Shown: piece after piece, positions 9,035-16,858 of the stretch
Layout: each line of letters begins with the position of its first letter
Numbering within the stretch: position 1 is the first letter of the stretch
Source of the DNA: Streptomyces albipurpureus
GTDB taxonomy: Bacteria > Actinomycetota > Actinomycetes > Streptomycetales > Streptomycetaceae
Assembly: GCF_023701525.1 (NCBI RefSeq)
Contig: NZ_JAMQAW010000007.1
Span: 46,181 to 110,180 of the forward strand
Reading direction: 5' to 3'
Length of the DNA stretch: 64,000 nt
Made by a program: the position numbers and the translations under genes
Notes under the pieces: model-generated
Told to the model about the DNA's origin: nothing
The model's input: the letters and a program-made list of their open reading frames with translations, nothing else
Database searches by the model: none

Positions 9035-9252
9035 GACAAGGCTCCTCACACAGATGGCGCGGGGGTCCGGATGGAATCCCCGCCGTCACCTGCGTAGAGG
9101 TGTGCCGGAAGCCAACGGTGTGACAGCCCACTGAGCGACGTTACCGAGCCGTGATCATCCGGCGGGCGCCCAGTGTCCGCTGACATCCAATGTGGACCGT
9201 TGGCCACGGAACGTTGACCACCGTGCGATGGCGCGGTGGCGTCGCCGCTGGG

Positions 9253-9771
9253 CTACCGGGTGAGCGCGGCGAGGCAGGCGTCCAGGGGCTGCACATACCC
9301 TGGGAGGCGTTCGAGGAGGTCCCACCAGCGGATTGCCGAGATCTCCTCGGTGGGCTCGAAGGCACGGGTCTCCGCGCAGGATCCTGCGTACAGGGCGAGA
9401 TACTCGGCTCGCCGGTCAGGCGCCAGCACGAACCGCGCGTAGCCGATGAACCGCAACCGTTCGTCAGGCTGCTGCCCGGTCTCCTCCAGTAGCTCGCGCG
9501 CGGCTGCCTGGCGGGGGGTTTCGCCCTCTTCGATACTCCCCCCTGGAAGCTCCCAGGACTGACGGTACCGATCGAAGACCATAAGGACCCGACCCGCTCG
9601 CCACAAGGCCACCAGCGCCGCCGGCAGCGGAGCGTCCCGCGGCGGCGCCACCTCCCCGCCCCGCGCGAACGAGATCAAGGAGTTGCCACGGCCGTCGGCT
9701 GCAAGCGGTTCATCGGCGGTGTAGGCCACGCTCGGATACTTCCCCGAACGACTCCACGAGAAGCCCTCCAC
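9253..9771 (-). CDS. NUDIX hydrolase
   Basis: Contains a complete Nudix box: GSIEEGETPRQAAARELLEE followed by TG, matching G-x5-E-x7-RE-U-x-EE-x-G. It likely hydrolyses a nucleoside diphosphate linked to another moiety, using Mg2+ held by the RELLEE glutamates. GTG 9771 with GGAG 6 nt upstream is the best start; the frame is open to 9921 but the extra part is Arg-rich noise. An IS110 transposase gene lies immediately upstream on the same strand (stop at 9939), so the native promoter was probably displaced and expression may depend on read-through. Confidence 0.8.
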   Translation of the reverse strand: MEGFSWSRSGKYPSVAYTADEPLAADGRGNSLISFARGGEVAPPRDAPLPAALVALWRAGRVLMVFDRYRQSWELPGGSIEEGETPRQAAARELLEETGQQPDERLRFIGYARFVLAPDRRAEYLALYAGSCAETRAFEPTEEISAIRWWDLLERLPGYVQPLDACLAALTR

Positions 9772-9938
9772 CCCGCGCTCCGGCCGGTCAGACTTCAGTG
9801 GCAAACGGTCGAGGTCCAGCGGCACCGAACAGCCGTGTAGACCTCGGAGACGATCGCGACGGAGATCTCTCCCCTGCCGAGATGGGCGGTATGTCCCACG
9901 TAGCGGACCAGGCCAAGACATCTCAGGGGGCTATGAAG

Positions 9939-11180
9939 TCAAGCCGCCTGCTCGGTTGGGGATGGCAGGAGCGGTGTGAAGGCGTGCTGTTCGTCGAAGG
10001 GCTGTCGGGTCTTGAGACAGTGGTGGAGCTGGCCGAGGAAGCGGTTCAGCAAGTGCCTTTGTGCGGCGGCATGCCAGTCACCGTGCTCGCGTCGGCGCCG
10101 GTAGTGCGCGTTCGCTCCTAGTGAGGCGGTGAGGGCGGCGAAGGCCCAGAGGAAGCCGGCATTGATGAGGCGGTTGTTCTTGACGAACCGGCGGCCGACG
10201 AATCGCTTCTTGCCGGAGGCCCGGGTGATGGGGGCGGACCCGGCGTACGACTTCAGCGCCCTGGCGTCGGCGAACCGTGCCCGGTCGTCGCCCAGCTCGG
10301 CGAGCACGCGGGCTCCGAGCATGGGCCCCAGACCGGGGAAGCTGAGCAGGATCTCGCTGTCGGCGTGCTGGTGAAAGGCGGCTGTGGCCGCCTCCGCGAG
10401 ATCGTCTGCGGCCTGGCAGGTGGCGTCCAGTTGCTTGAGCAGGGCCAGGAGCTGGTGGCCGAAGGCGTCCTCGACGCTGGGGAGCTGGTGGGCGTGCTCG
10501 GTGCGGAAGACGTCCCGCAGGCGCTCGGCTTCCGAGTCGCAGCCGCGGAGGCGGCCACTGCGTTTGAGGGCGGACCGCAGCTGGGCGAGAGTGAGCTTCG
10601 CGGCCTTGGCCGGGGTCGGGGCCAGAGTGAGGATGACGCGGGCGTCAGCCCTGGTCAGACCGCCTTGCTTGCTCTGGAAGGCCAGCAGAGCAGCGGGGTA
10701 GTACTCGCGCAGGAGTGAGCGGACCTGATTGGCGACCTGCTGCCGAGTCCAGACGGCATCCTGCTGTGCTCGGGCCAGGACGGTGATGGCCTGGACGAGT
10801 TCGGAGTCGGCCGGCAGGGGCCGGTGGGCGTGCATGTCGGTGCGCAGGATGTTCGCCAGGACCAGGGCGTCGCCCGGGTCGGACTTCTTGCGGCTGACGC
10901 CGTGGCGGTCGCGGTAGCGCGCGGCGGCGAGCGGGTTGATCGCGAAGACCCGACGGCTGCCGGTCCGCAGGCTCGCGACCAGGAGGCCGTGGCTGGTCTC
11001 GATGGCCACCGGTATCGGTTCGTCTGGGCTGTCGCCGTGCTCGGCCAAGAGGTCCAGGAGCTTGTGGTATCCGGCCACATCGTCGGTGATACGGGCTTTG
11101 GCGAGCAGGGTGCCGACTTCGTCGACGAGGGCGACGTCGTGGTGACGCTCTGCCCAGTCGATGCCGCAGAACACGGTCAA
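9939..11180 (-). CDS. IS110 family transposase, apparently intact
   Basis: Full-length DEDD recombinase of about 413 residues. The N-terminal RuvC-like domain starts FCGIDWAERHHDVALVDE and continues with VAIETSHGLL and RKKSDPGDALVLANIL (catalytic Asp/Glu residues). The C-terminal Transposase_20 domain has LLSFPGLGPMLGARVLAELG and SYAGSAPITRASGKKRF with the serine of the S-x-PI motif. TTG 11180, placed 5 nt after GGAGGA, is the likely start; an ATG at 11222 is in frame but has poorer context. IS110 enzymes insert seamlessly without target duplication. About 230 bp or more of non-coding sequence upstream could hold the element's guide (bridge) RNA. Confidence 0.9.
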   Translation of the reverse strand: MTVFCGIDWAERHHDVALVDEVGTLLAKARITDDVAGYHKLLDLLAEHGDSPDEPIPVAIETSHGLLVASLRTGSRRVFAINPLAAARYRDRHGVSRKKSDPGDALVLANILRTDMHAHRPLPADSELVQAITVLARAQQDAVWTRQQVANQVRSLLREYYPAALLAFQSKQGGLTRADARVILTLAPTPAKAAKLTLAQLRSALKRSGRLRGCDSEAERLRDVFRTEHAHQLPSVEDAFGHQLLALLKQLDATCQAADDLAEAATAAFHQHADSEILLSFPGLGPMLGARVLAELGDDRARFADARALKSYAGSAPITRASGKKRFVGRRFVKNNRLINAGFLWAFAALTASLGANAHYRRRREHGDWHAAAQRHLLNRFLGQLHHCLKTRQPFDEQHAFTPLLPSPTEQAA

Positions 11181-11642
11181 GCTGTCCTCCAAGATCCGTC
11201 CGTTTATGCAGGTCACGAGCACATGCGGGTCACGCGGCGCCCTAATCCAAGGACTCGTTGGTCCGCCATCTCAGTAGCCGTTCGCGACACCAGCGAACTC
11301 CAGGGGCTCGATCTTTCGGCAGAGCTCACGGCTCGCGGATGAACAAGAGGTCGACCCTGGAGAGTGCTCGCGTCGTGACGACCAACGTCTGAGCTGGCCC
11401 CGCGGGTTTCGCGGTGACCACGGAGGCACCGGGCTGCGCCGCTCTTGACAGAGGCCTCAAGGGCCCGGGGAAACGGAGGCATCAGCCCGGCGCCCGCGTC
11501 ATCACCGCGGACCCGCAACGGACAGCGATGCCGCTCTTTGAGGAGGCCTTGACGGCCAGGGGGGATCCAGGCATTCGCTGTCCTGTGAAGCAGCTGTCCC
11601 GGGGCGTTGCATGGTCCCGGGCCGTCTGCTTACGCACTGGAT
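11181..11642. other. Non-coding flank of the IS110 transposase gene
   Basis: About 460 bp between the transposase start and a dispersed repeat. No gene is supported. In the IS110 group the left-end non-coding region upstream of the recombinase encodes a structured bridge RNA, so part of this stretch is expected to be transcribed leftward. I did not define a fold by eye. Confidence 0.35.
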
Positions 11643-11750
11643 TAGGGGAAACGCGCCGGGTAGCGAACCTGGTCTAAGAACAACGCGCGCCCGTCGAAAC
11701 CTGGTAAAGGGGTGCGTCGGCGGCGCGCGCACCAATGCGGCGCGAGACAT
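11643..11750. repeat. Dispersed repeat, copy A
   Basis: About 108 bp closely matching 24952-25060 in the same orientation. Shared landmarks are AGGGGAAACGC, AGCGAACCTGGTC, ACGCGCGCCC, CCTGGTAAAGGGGTGC and TCGGCGGCGCGCGCACC. The segment is rich in short inverted repeats (GGTGCG/CGCACC type) and continues into further GCATCGG/CCGATGC motifs. It lies near IS110-type genes in both places but on different sides of them, so it need not be part of the IS. Confidence 0.7.
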
Positions 11751-11864
11751 CGGATACGCGCGCACCGATGCGGTCGGGACATCGTGCGCCCCGGGTGCGC
11801 CCGCAGGGTTGGTTCAGAGGCCCAGGCCCGTATTTCTCGGGTCTTGGTCGGGTTAGGGCTGTGT

Positions 11865-14800
11865 TCATGAACAGGCGGCTCGGTATTCCGTTTCCCCGAA
11901 GAGGGCTTTCCAGCGGTTCCGAACGACCGTGTCGGTCGTGGACTCGCACAGCGTGCGGATCACGCGGGACGTGTTCAGGTCCCAGATCCGGACGGTCCCG
12001 TCGTCGCTGCCGGATAGCAGATAGGTGGTGGAGAGGAAGGACAGGGTTCCTACGTAGCCCGTGTGGCCGGTAAGCAGGCCGTCTAGGGGCGTTGCGTGCC
12101 CCCTTCGGGTCAGGCGCCATATCCGTACGGCGCGATCTTCGCCTGCCGTTGCCAGGAGGCTTCTGTCCGTGCTGAAGGCCGCGCTCGTCACACGGTCCGT
12201 ATGCCCTGTGAGCGGTGTGCCCACAAGCCGGGGTTTACCCGAGCCATTGGGCTTCCAGATTTGAACTGAATGTCCTTCGCCAAAGGTGACGCCTAGCTCG
12301 CCGTCGGGGCTGAGGGCCTCTGCCCTGACTCCCTCCGGGCGTTTGGGCTTCGGTTCATTCATATCAACGGGGACTGGCCGTGAGGGGGCGGATACGTCCC
12401 AGTCCTGGGTGCCTGCGTGCAGGGTCTTGCCGTCCTTGCTGAACGTCAGTGGCGCTGAATGATCGTTCAACGGAGGTCCCCATGGCCTGGGTTGGGAGCG
12501 GTTGGAGATGTTCCAGAGCTGGATCCTGCCGTCGTCGTCGGAGGTGGTCGTGCGTACCGTGGTGGCGAGTGTGCGTCCGTCGGGGGTGAATGCGAGCTCG
12601 TAGCTGAATCTCGCTCCTCCGCGGAGCCTGCCCAGTCTGCGGGGACTGCTTGGTGAGGAAAGGTCCCACAGTTGGACGATGTTGTGTTCGCCCGCCGTCG
12701 CCAGGGTGCGTGCGTCTTTGCTCAGCGCCAGATTCCGTACACTTCCATGCCCGGGAAGCACGGCGCGCGGCATTTTCCAGATGAATACCTGTTGGCTGTC
12801 CGCTCCGGTAGAGGTGTTCTCGCTGGCGGTGACCAGGATTGTCTCGTCGCGGGTGAACTGGGCTGAGTTGATCGAGCCGCTGTGACCGGTGAGGGGTTCG
12901 CCGATGGGGGACGGCAGATCGAGGTCGTTTCCGCTCCACAGGCGCAGTGTTCTGTTCTGATCGTCGCCGCCTGTCACGAGCATCGAGCCGTCGGTACTCA
13001 GGCCGAGGGCGAATGGGTATCCGGGGTGGGGTTCGAAGGCCGCGCCGATCTTTCTTGGGCGGGCCGGAGTGGACACATCCCAGAGTTGAACTGAGCGGGC
13101 CTGCTGAGACTCGGGAGTGATGTTTCCATCGGTCCTGACCGACGCGACGATGGTGCTGCTGTCGCCGCTGAGGGCGAAGTTGGAGATCAGATCACCCGAG
13201 TGAGGCGGGATGTTGCTCGTCCTCACCGGGCTGCTGGGGTCGCGTACGTCCCACACACCGATCCCGTCAGCGGTCGATTCATCAGTGAACAGAGTCTGTG
13301 AGTTCTTGGTGAACGCCACATCTCCCCGACCCGGGAGGGGATCGCCCAGCGGCTTGGGCGTGGCGGTGCCGTTCACCTCCCAGAGGCGGGTGGTGGAGTC
13401 GTCCGTGGAACCGGCCAGCAGACGACCATCAGGGCTGAAGGCGAAGGAACGGATCGGGGCGTCATAGCCTGTCAGAGGTGAGCCGATCGGTCTCGGTCTG
13501 TCCTTGTCTGAGATGTCCCACAGCTGAGCATCACCGGTGCCATAGGTATCCGTGGGGTGCCCCGAGCTGACCGCGAGGGTGTCGCCGTCGGGGCTGAAGG
13601 CGAACTCGTCCACCGAGCCTTTCATCCGGATACGGGCCTGTCCGCCGCGGGGCGCCAAGGGATTGGAGATGTCCCAGAGACGGATCGCGCCATCTGTCTC
13701 AGTAGCAAGAACCTTCCCGTCCGGGCTGATTGCGGGGTACCGGTTCGACCCGGGCAGCGGTACATACATCGGCCGTACCGCATCGTTCATCAGCCGGGTG
13801 TAGGACTCTTCTGTCGGTCTGATGCGATGCGCTGTCAGGTCGAGCCGCGCGGCCAGGGTGGAGTCCTCGCCCCGGATCCGGTCGGCGACGGCGGTGATCT
13901 GGTGCGCGACGGCGATGTCTCTCTCGCGTTGCGCGGCCGTCGTCTGCCGGAAGGCGATGAGCGCAGTGACGGAGGCGATGAGCGTCAGCACCACCAGTAC
14001 GGCCACCAGGCCCTGTCGCGTCCTGGAGGCTCGGCGTTGGTGGCGAACGGACGCGGTGAGGAATTCGGCAGCCTTCTCGCTCAACTCTCCGCGCTGCCCG
14101 GAACGCGCCCATTCCTGGGCCCGGGCCAGCCGGCCCCCGCGGTAGAGAAGCGCGCTCTCCCGGCTGTCTCGATGCCAGAGGGACGAGGCTTCCTCGATCT
14201 CCTGCCGGATCAGATGACCCGCCCGGTCCGCGTCAATCCAACGGCGCAGCATGGGCCACGCTCTCAGCAGGGCCTCGTGGGTGATTTCGATGGTGTCGGT
14301 GGATTGAGTGAGGAGCCGCGCCGTGATGAAGGAGTCCAGGACAGATCGGGCTGCGGTTTCGTTGGAAGTAGCGAGGATGAGGTCATCACGGATAACTCGG
14401 CGTCGTGTGTCCTCCCATCCGTCACCGAGTCGCACCAGGCGCAGAAAGAGTGTCCGTGCCACTTGCTGGCCGGTGTTGTCGAGGCGGTGGTAGACCTTGT
14501 CCGCTGTGGTGCTGACCGCGCGGTGGATTCCGCCGGTGGCGTTGTAACCCTCAACCGTGAGTGCCTGGCCCTGCCGCTGCTGCCAGGTGGCTTGGAGCGC
14601 GTGGGCCAGAAGAGGTAGCCGGCCCGCGTCGTAGTGGTGCCCGCTGTGAGGGCGACCGCTCGTGTCCAGGTCACGCAGCAGCAGTTCCAGGAGACCCGGT
14701 TCCACGTGGAGCCGCTGGACCGCGGCGGGAAGCAGGATGGCGTCCTGGATCTCCTCTGCGGTCATGGGGCCGACGAGTATTTGGTCGTGCTCCAGTGCCG

Positions 14801-15584
14801 AGCGGAGAGAGGGGTAGTTGAGGCACTGTGCGTAGAAGTCCGCTCGCAGCCCGCAGATGACGAGAGCGACCGGTTCCTGGCCTTCCTCCCCGCGTTCGGC
14901 AAGTGCGGCGAGCAGGGAGAGGAACTCGCGGCGCTGTTGCTCATCCGTGCAGAGGGTGAAGACTTCCTCAAGCTGATCGACAACGACGACGATGCGGTGG
15001 GTACTCCCTGTAGGAGAGCCGGAGTGGGTGCTCAGGGCCTCTCGGGTCGCCTGCAGTACGGAAGAAGCGTCATTGAGCCGGATCGGGGTGTCGGACAATG
15101 CGCTCAGCTGACGGAGCAGCGCGGCCGCTGGCCGGTCGGTCGGGGTCATCAAGATCTGCTGCCAGTCAGCTGACCCGGCCGCTGGCAGACGGCCGTCCGC
15201 CAGCGCCGCCAGAAGCCCGGCGCGCAGCAGGGACGACTTTCCCGCGCCGGAGGGCGCGACGACAAAGAGGGGCCCGCCGACGCCTACCCGGTCGTTCACC
15301 TCGCTCAGCAGTCGGCTCGTCAGCCGCTCGCGGCCGAAGAACCACTCGGATTGTTCCCTGCTGAAAGGGGCCAGGCCTGGGTAGGGGCAGACAGCGGTGC
15401 GATCGGGCGGTGCGGTTCGGTGAACCTCGCGGTGTCTGTCGTAGTAGTGAGTGTGCAGGTCACCGCCGACCTGGGTCAGATCACGGCCTGCCTGGTTGAT
15501 GGTCGACTGCTCGCCGCTTGCCTCGGCGCGCTGGTGAACTGACGGATCAGCAGGCGATCCCGCTTCCTCTTCGGAAGGGGCCAT
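11865..15584 (-). CDS. nSTAND NTPase-transmembrane-WD40 protein
   Basis: A 1239-residue protein. Residues 28-44 carry a QAGRDLTQVGGDL peptide. PYPGLAPF and WFFGRE (about 67-85) open the nSTAND domain; Walker A is APSGAGKSS at about 110-118 and Walker B is VVVVDQLEEVF. A winged-helix region (ITHEALLRAWPML) closes the NTPase. A single membrane helix lies at about 522-542 (LVAVLVVLTLIASVTALIAF). The C-terminal half holds about a dozen WD40 repeats (FSPDGRLLA, RLWDIS type), which usually bind a ligand or partner. STAND proteins are signal-triggered switches in conflict or immune-like systems. No effector enzyme domain is recognised. The gene starts 3 nt after its upstream partner stops. Confidence 0.9.
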   Translation of the reverse strand: MAPSEEEAGSPADPSVHQRAEASGEQSTINQAGRDLTQVGGDLHTHYYDRHREVHRTAPPDRTAVCPYPGLAPFSREQSEWFFGRERLTSRLLSEVNDRVGVGGPLFVVAPSGAGKSSLLRAGLLAALADGRLPAAGSADWQQILMTPTDRPAAALLRQLSALSDTPIRLNDASSVLQATREALSTHSGSPTGSTHRIVVVVDQLEEVFTLCTDEQQRREFLSLLAALAERGEEGQEPVALVICGLRADFYAQCLNYPSLRSALEHDQILVGPMTAEEIQDAILLPAAVQRLHVEPGLLELLLRDLDTSGRPHSGHHYDAGRLPLLAHALQATWQQRQGQALTVEGYNATGGIHRAVSTTADKVYHRLDNTGQQVARTLFLRLVRLGDGWEDTRRRVIRDDLILATSNETAARSVLDSFITARLLTQSTDTIEITHEALLRAWPMLRRWIDADRAGHLIRQEIEEASSLWHRDSRESALLYRGGRLARAQEWARSGQRGELSEKAAEFLTASVRHQRRASRTRQGLVAVLVVLTLIASVTALIAFRQTTAAQRERDIAVAHQITAVADRIRGEDSTLAARLDLTAHRIRPTEESYTRLMNDAVRPMYVPLPGSNRYPAISPDGKVLATETDGAIRLWDISNPLAPRGGQARIRMKGSVDEFAFSPDGDTLAVSSGHPTDTYGTGDAQLWDISDKDRPRPIGSPLTGYDAPIRSFAFSPDGRLLAGSTDDSTTRLWEVNGTATPKPLGDPLPGRGDVAFTKNSQTLFTDESTADGIGVWDVRDPSSPVRTSNIPPHSGDLISNFALSGDSSTIVASVRTDGNITPESQQARSVQLWDVSTPARPRKIGAAFEPHPGYPFALGLSTDGSMLVTGGDDQNRTLRLWSGNDLDLPSPIGEPLTGHSGSINSAQFTRDETILVTASENTSTGADSQQVFIWKMPRAVLPGHGSVRNLALSKDARTLATAGEHNIVQLWDLSSPSSPRRLGRLRGGARFSYELAFTPDGRTLATTVRTTTSDDDGRIQLWNISNRSQPRPWGPPLNDHSAPLTFSKDGKTLHAGTQDWDVSAPSRPVPVDMNEPKPKRPEGVRAEALSPDGELGVTFGEGHSVQIWKPNGSGKPRLVGTPLTGHTDRVTSAAFSTDRSLLATAGEDRAVRIWRLTRRGHATPLDGLLTGHTGYVGTLSFLSTTYLLSGSDDGTVRIWDLNTSRVIRTLCESTTDTVVRNRWKALFGETEYRAACS

Positions 15585-15587
15585 CCG

Positions 15588-16004
15588 TCAGTCCGTGACG
15601 GTCAGGTCGTTGCCGGCCTGATAGATCCGGGAGCCGGGGCCAACCGCCCTCGCGTCTTGCCGGACACTGTGAACCTGGGGAGCCGGAGATGGCGACGTTG
15701 CCGGGAGCCACTGCTCGTCGAGGATGCGACGCAACTCAACCGCGAGAGCTGGGTCATCTCTGAGGAGACGCTGAAGACGGCGCTGCCAGTCCTGCTCCAA
15801 GCCCTCGATCGCGTCTAGTTCCCCGCTCTCCCGGGCGGCCAGTACCTCATCGCGCACCTCGGCGAGTTCGGCCTCCACCGCGGGCACACGCTCCGGATGT
15901 ACCCGCCGCCACAACTCGACTGCGGACGAACGCACCTGCAGCCAGCCGTCCGTGGCAATCGCCGCCACCAGCGCACTGCCCGCTGTCAACACCAAAGGAT
16001 CCAT
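15588..16004 (-). CDS. Small membrane-anchored partner of the nSTAND protein
   Basis: A 138-residue protein starting at ATG 16004 (GGAG upstream; the earlier in-frame codons look non-coding). The N-terminus MDPLVLTAGSALVAAIATDG is a membrane anchor. The middle is a long charged helix (VEAELAEVRDEVLAARESGEL) and the C-terminus ends IYQAGNDLTVTD. That last motif matches the QAGRDLT peptide near the N-terminus of the downstream nSTAND protein. The 3-nt gap between the genes indicates translational coupling, so the two products are probably made in fixed ratio and act together. Small proteins of this sort accompany STAND genes in Streptomyces but have no established function. Confidence 0.75.
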   Translation of the reverse strand: MDPLVLTAGSALVAAIATDGWLQVRSSAVELWRRVHPERVPAVEAELAEVRDEVLAARESGELDAIEGLEQDWQRRLQRLLRDDPALAVELRRILDEQWLPATSPSPAPQVHSVRQDARAVGPGSRIYQAGNDLTVTD

Positions 16005-16513
16005 AGCGCCCCCGCTCCTAGCCCCCGACGGAGCAAACACGGTAGGGGTTGAACCGCCAACTGCCCAGTGGCCTTTTGGACTTTGCCACAACAGACCAGA
16101 TGAGACCGTACGCCCGTACAATGCCGCCCGAACCCTACCGACGGTTCGGGGTCAGCGAACGTACCTCGCGGCGGGTGACCACCGGGCCGGTGGCCGCCGC
16201 CGCCAGTTTCAGCACCCGGCGCCTGTCCGTCGACCCTGTCATCACTGCCCCACATCGCTGCGCCCGGCAAACCCGGCCACGCGAAGGCCGAAACGAGATC
16301 GGCCTGCCGGGCCGGACGGCTACGGCCAGGGCAGCGCATGACCCGGAGGGATGACACCCAAGCGATCAAAGACCGGGCGACACAGGACCGCGCGGAGCCG
16401 TGTGCCGGACGGAGCAGTCCCTCGCGCGATCGCGCTCCGAACCCGCGCTGTGATGGGCCTCAGAACTCAACCCCAAACAGGAGGAGCGCACGCGTGGATG
16501 ATGTCCGGCGTCG
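16005..16513. other. Intergenic; upstream region of the nSTAND operon
   Basis: No gene seen in about 500 bp. It must contain the promoter for the leftward nSTAND pair. A perfect inverted repeat GTACG-CC-CGTAC lies at 16108-16119, about 105 bp upstream of the operon's first start, and is a possible operator. Confidence 0.4.
16108..16119. promoter_or_regulatory. Possible operator, GTACGCCCGTAC
   Basis: Two 5-bp arms (GTACG/CGTAC) separated by CC, in the upstream region of the nSTAND two-gene operon. The site is short and could occur by chance. Confidence 0.25.
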
Positions 16514-16858
16514 TCACCACAGCCAGGCGTTGGAGTGCCGCACCCGAGACAGGGCACGGGCATCGCGGCGCGCGGCCGCGTTGCCGATCCGGTTCTGCCG
16601 GGAGCGGGGCCGGCGCGACTGCCCAGCAGCGAAGCGGCGCTGTCCCGCGTTTCGGAGCCGCTTGCGTTGCCTGCGCAGCTCCGCCTTCTTCGCTGCCCTC
16701 GACTTCGGTTTCCGGGGCCGCTTCCAGATCGGCTCCCACAGCGGCGGCGGGCCGTATATGTCGGCGCGCTCCTGGAGGTCCTTCCTCAACCGGGCCGCGA
16801 GGGCTTCGATCCTCGGGTCCGGGGACCGTGTGGTCATCCGACTCCTCCCGTGGGTGTC
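16501..16858. repeat. Segmental duplication, copy 1
   Basis: About 358 bp that recurs at 25211-25567 in the same orientation with scattered substitutions and a few 1-3 bp indels. It covers the whole small basic gene at 16514-16837 and its ribosome binding site region. Copy 1 is attached to a MobF relaxase gene; copy 2 is not. Confidence 0.85.
16514..16837 (-). CDS. Small basic protein of the relaxase operon
   Basis: A 107-residue protein. The N-terminal half (IEALAARLRKDLQERADIYGPP) is helical, followed by a WEPIWKRPRKPKSR turn and a very Arg/Lys-rich C-terminus (AAKKAELRRQRKRLRNAGQRR). Its ATG overlaps the TGA of the relaxase gene (ATGA, 16834-16837), showing translational coupling. It is inferred to be a DNA-binding accessory protein of the mobilisation module. 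A second, frameshifted copy lies at 25224-25545. Confidence 0.7.
   Translation of the reverse strand: MTTRSPDPRIEALAARLRKDLQERADIYGPPPLWEPIWKRPRKPKSRAAKKAELRRQRKRLRNAGQRRFAAGQSRRPRSRQNRIGNAAARRDARALSRVRHSNAWLW

Noticed and set aside
7823..9097. Rightward frame of 424 codons
   Set aside because: Antisense to the well-recognised replication-relaxation gene; no start context.
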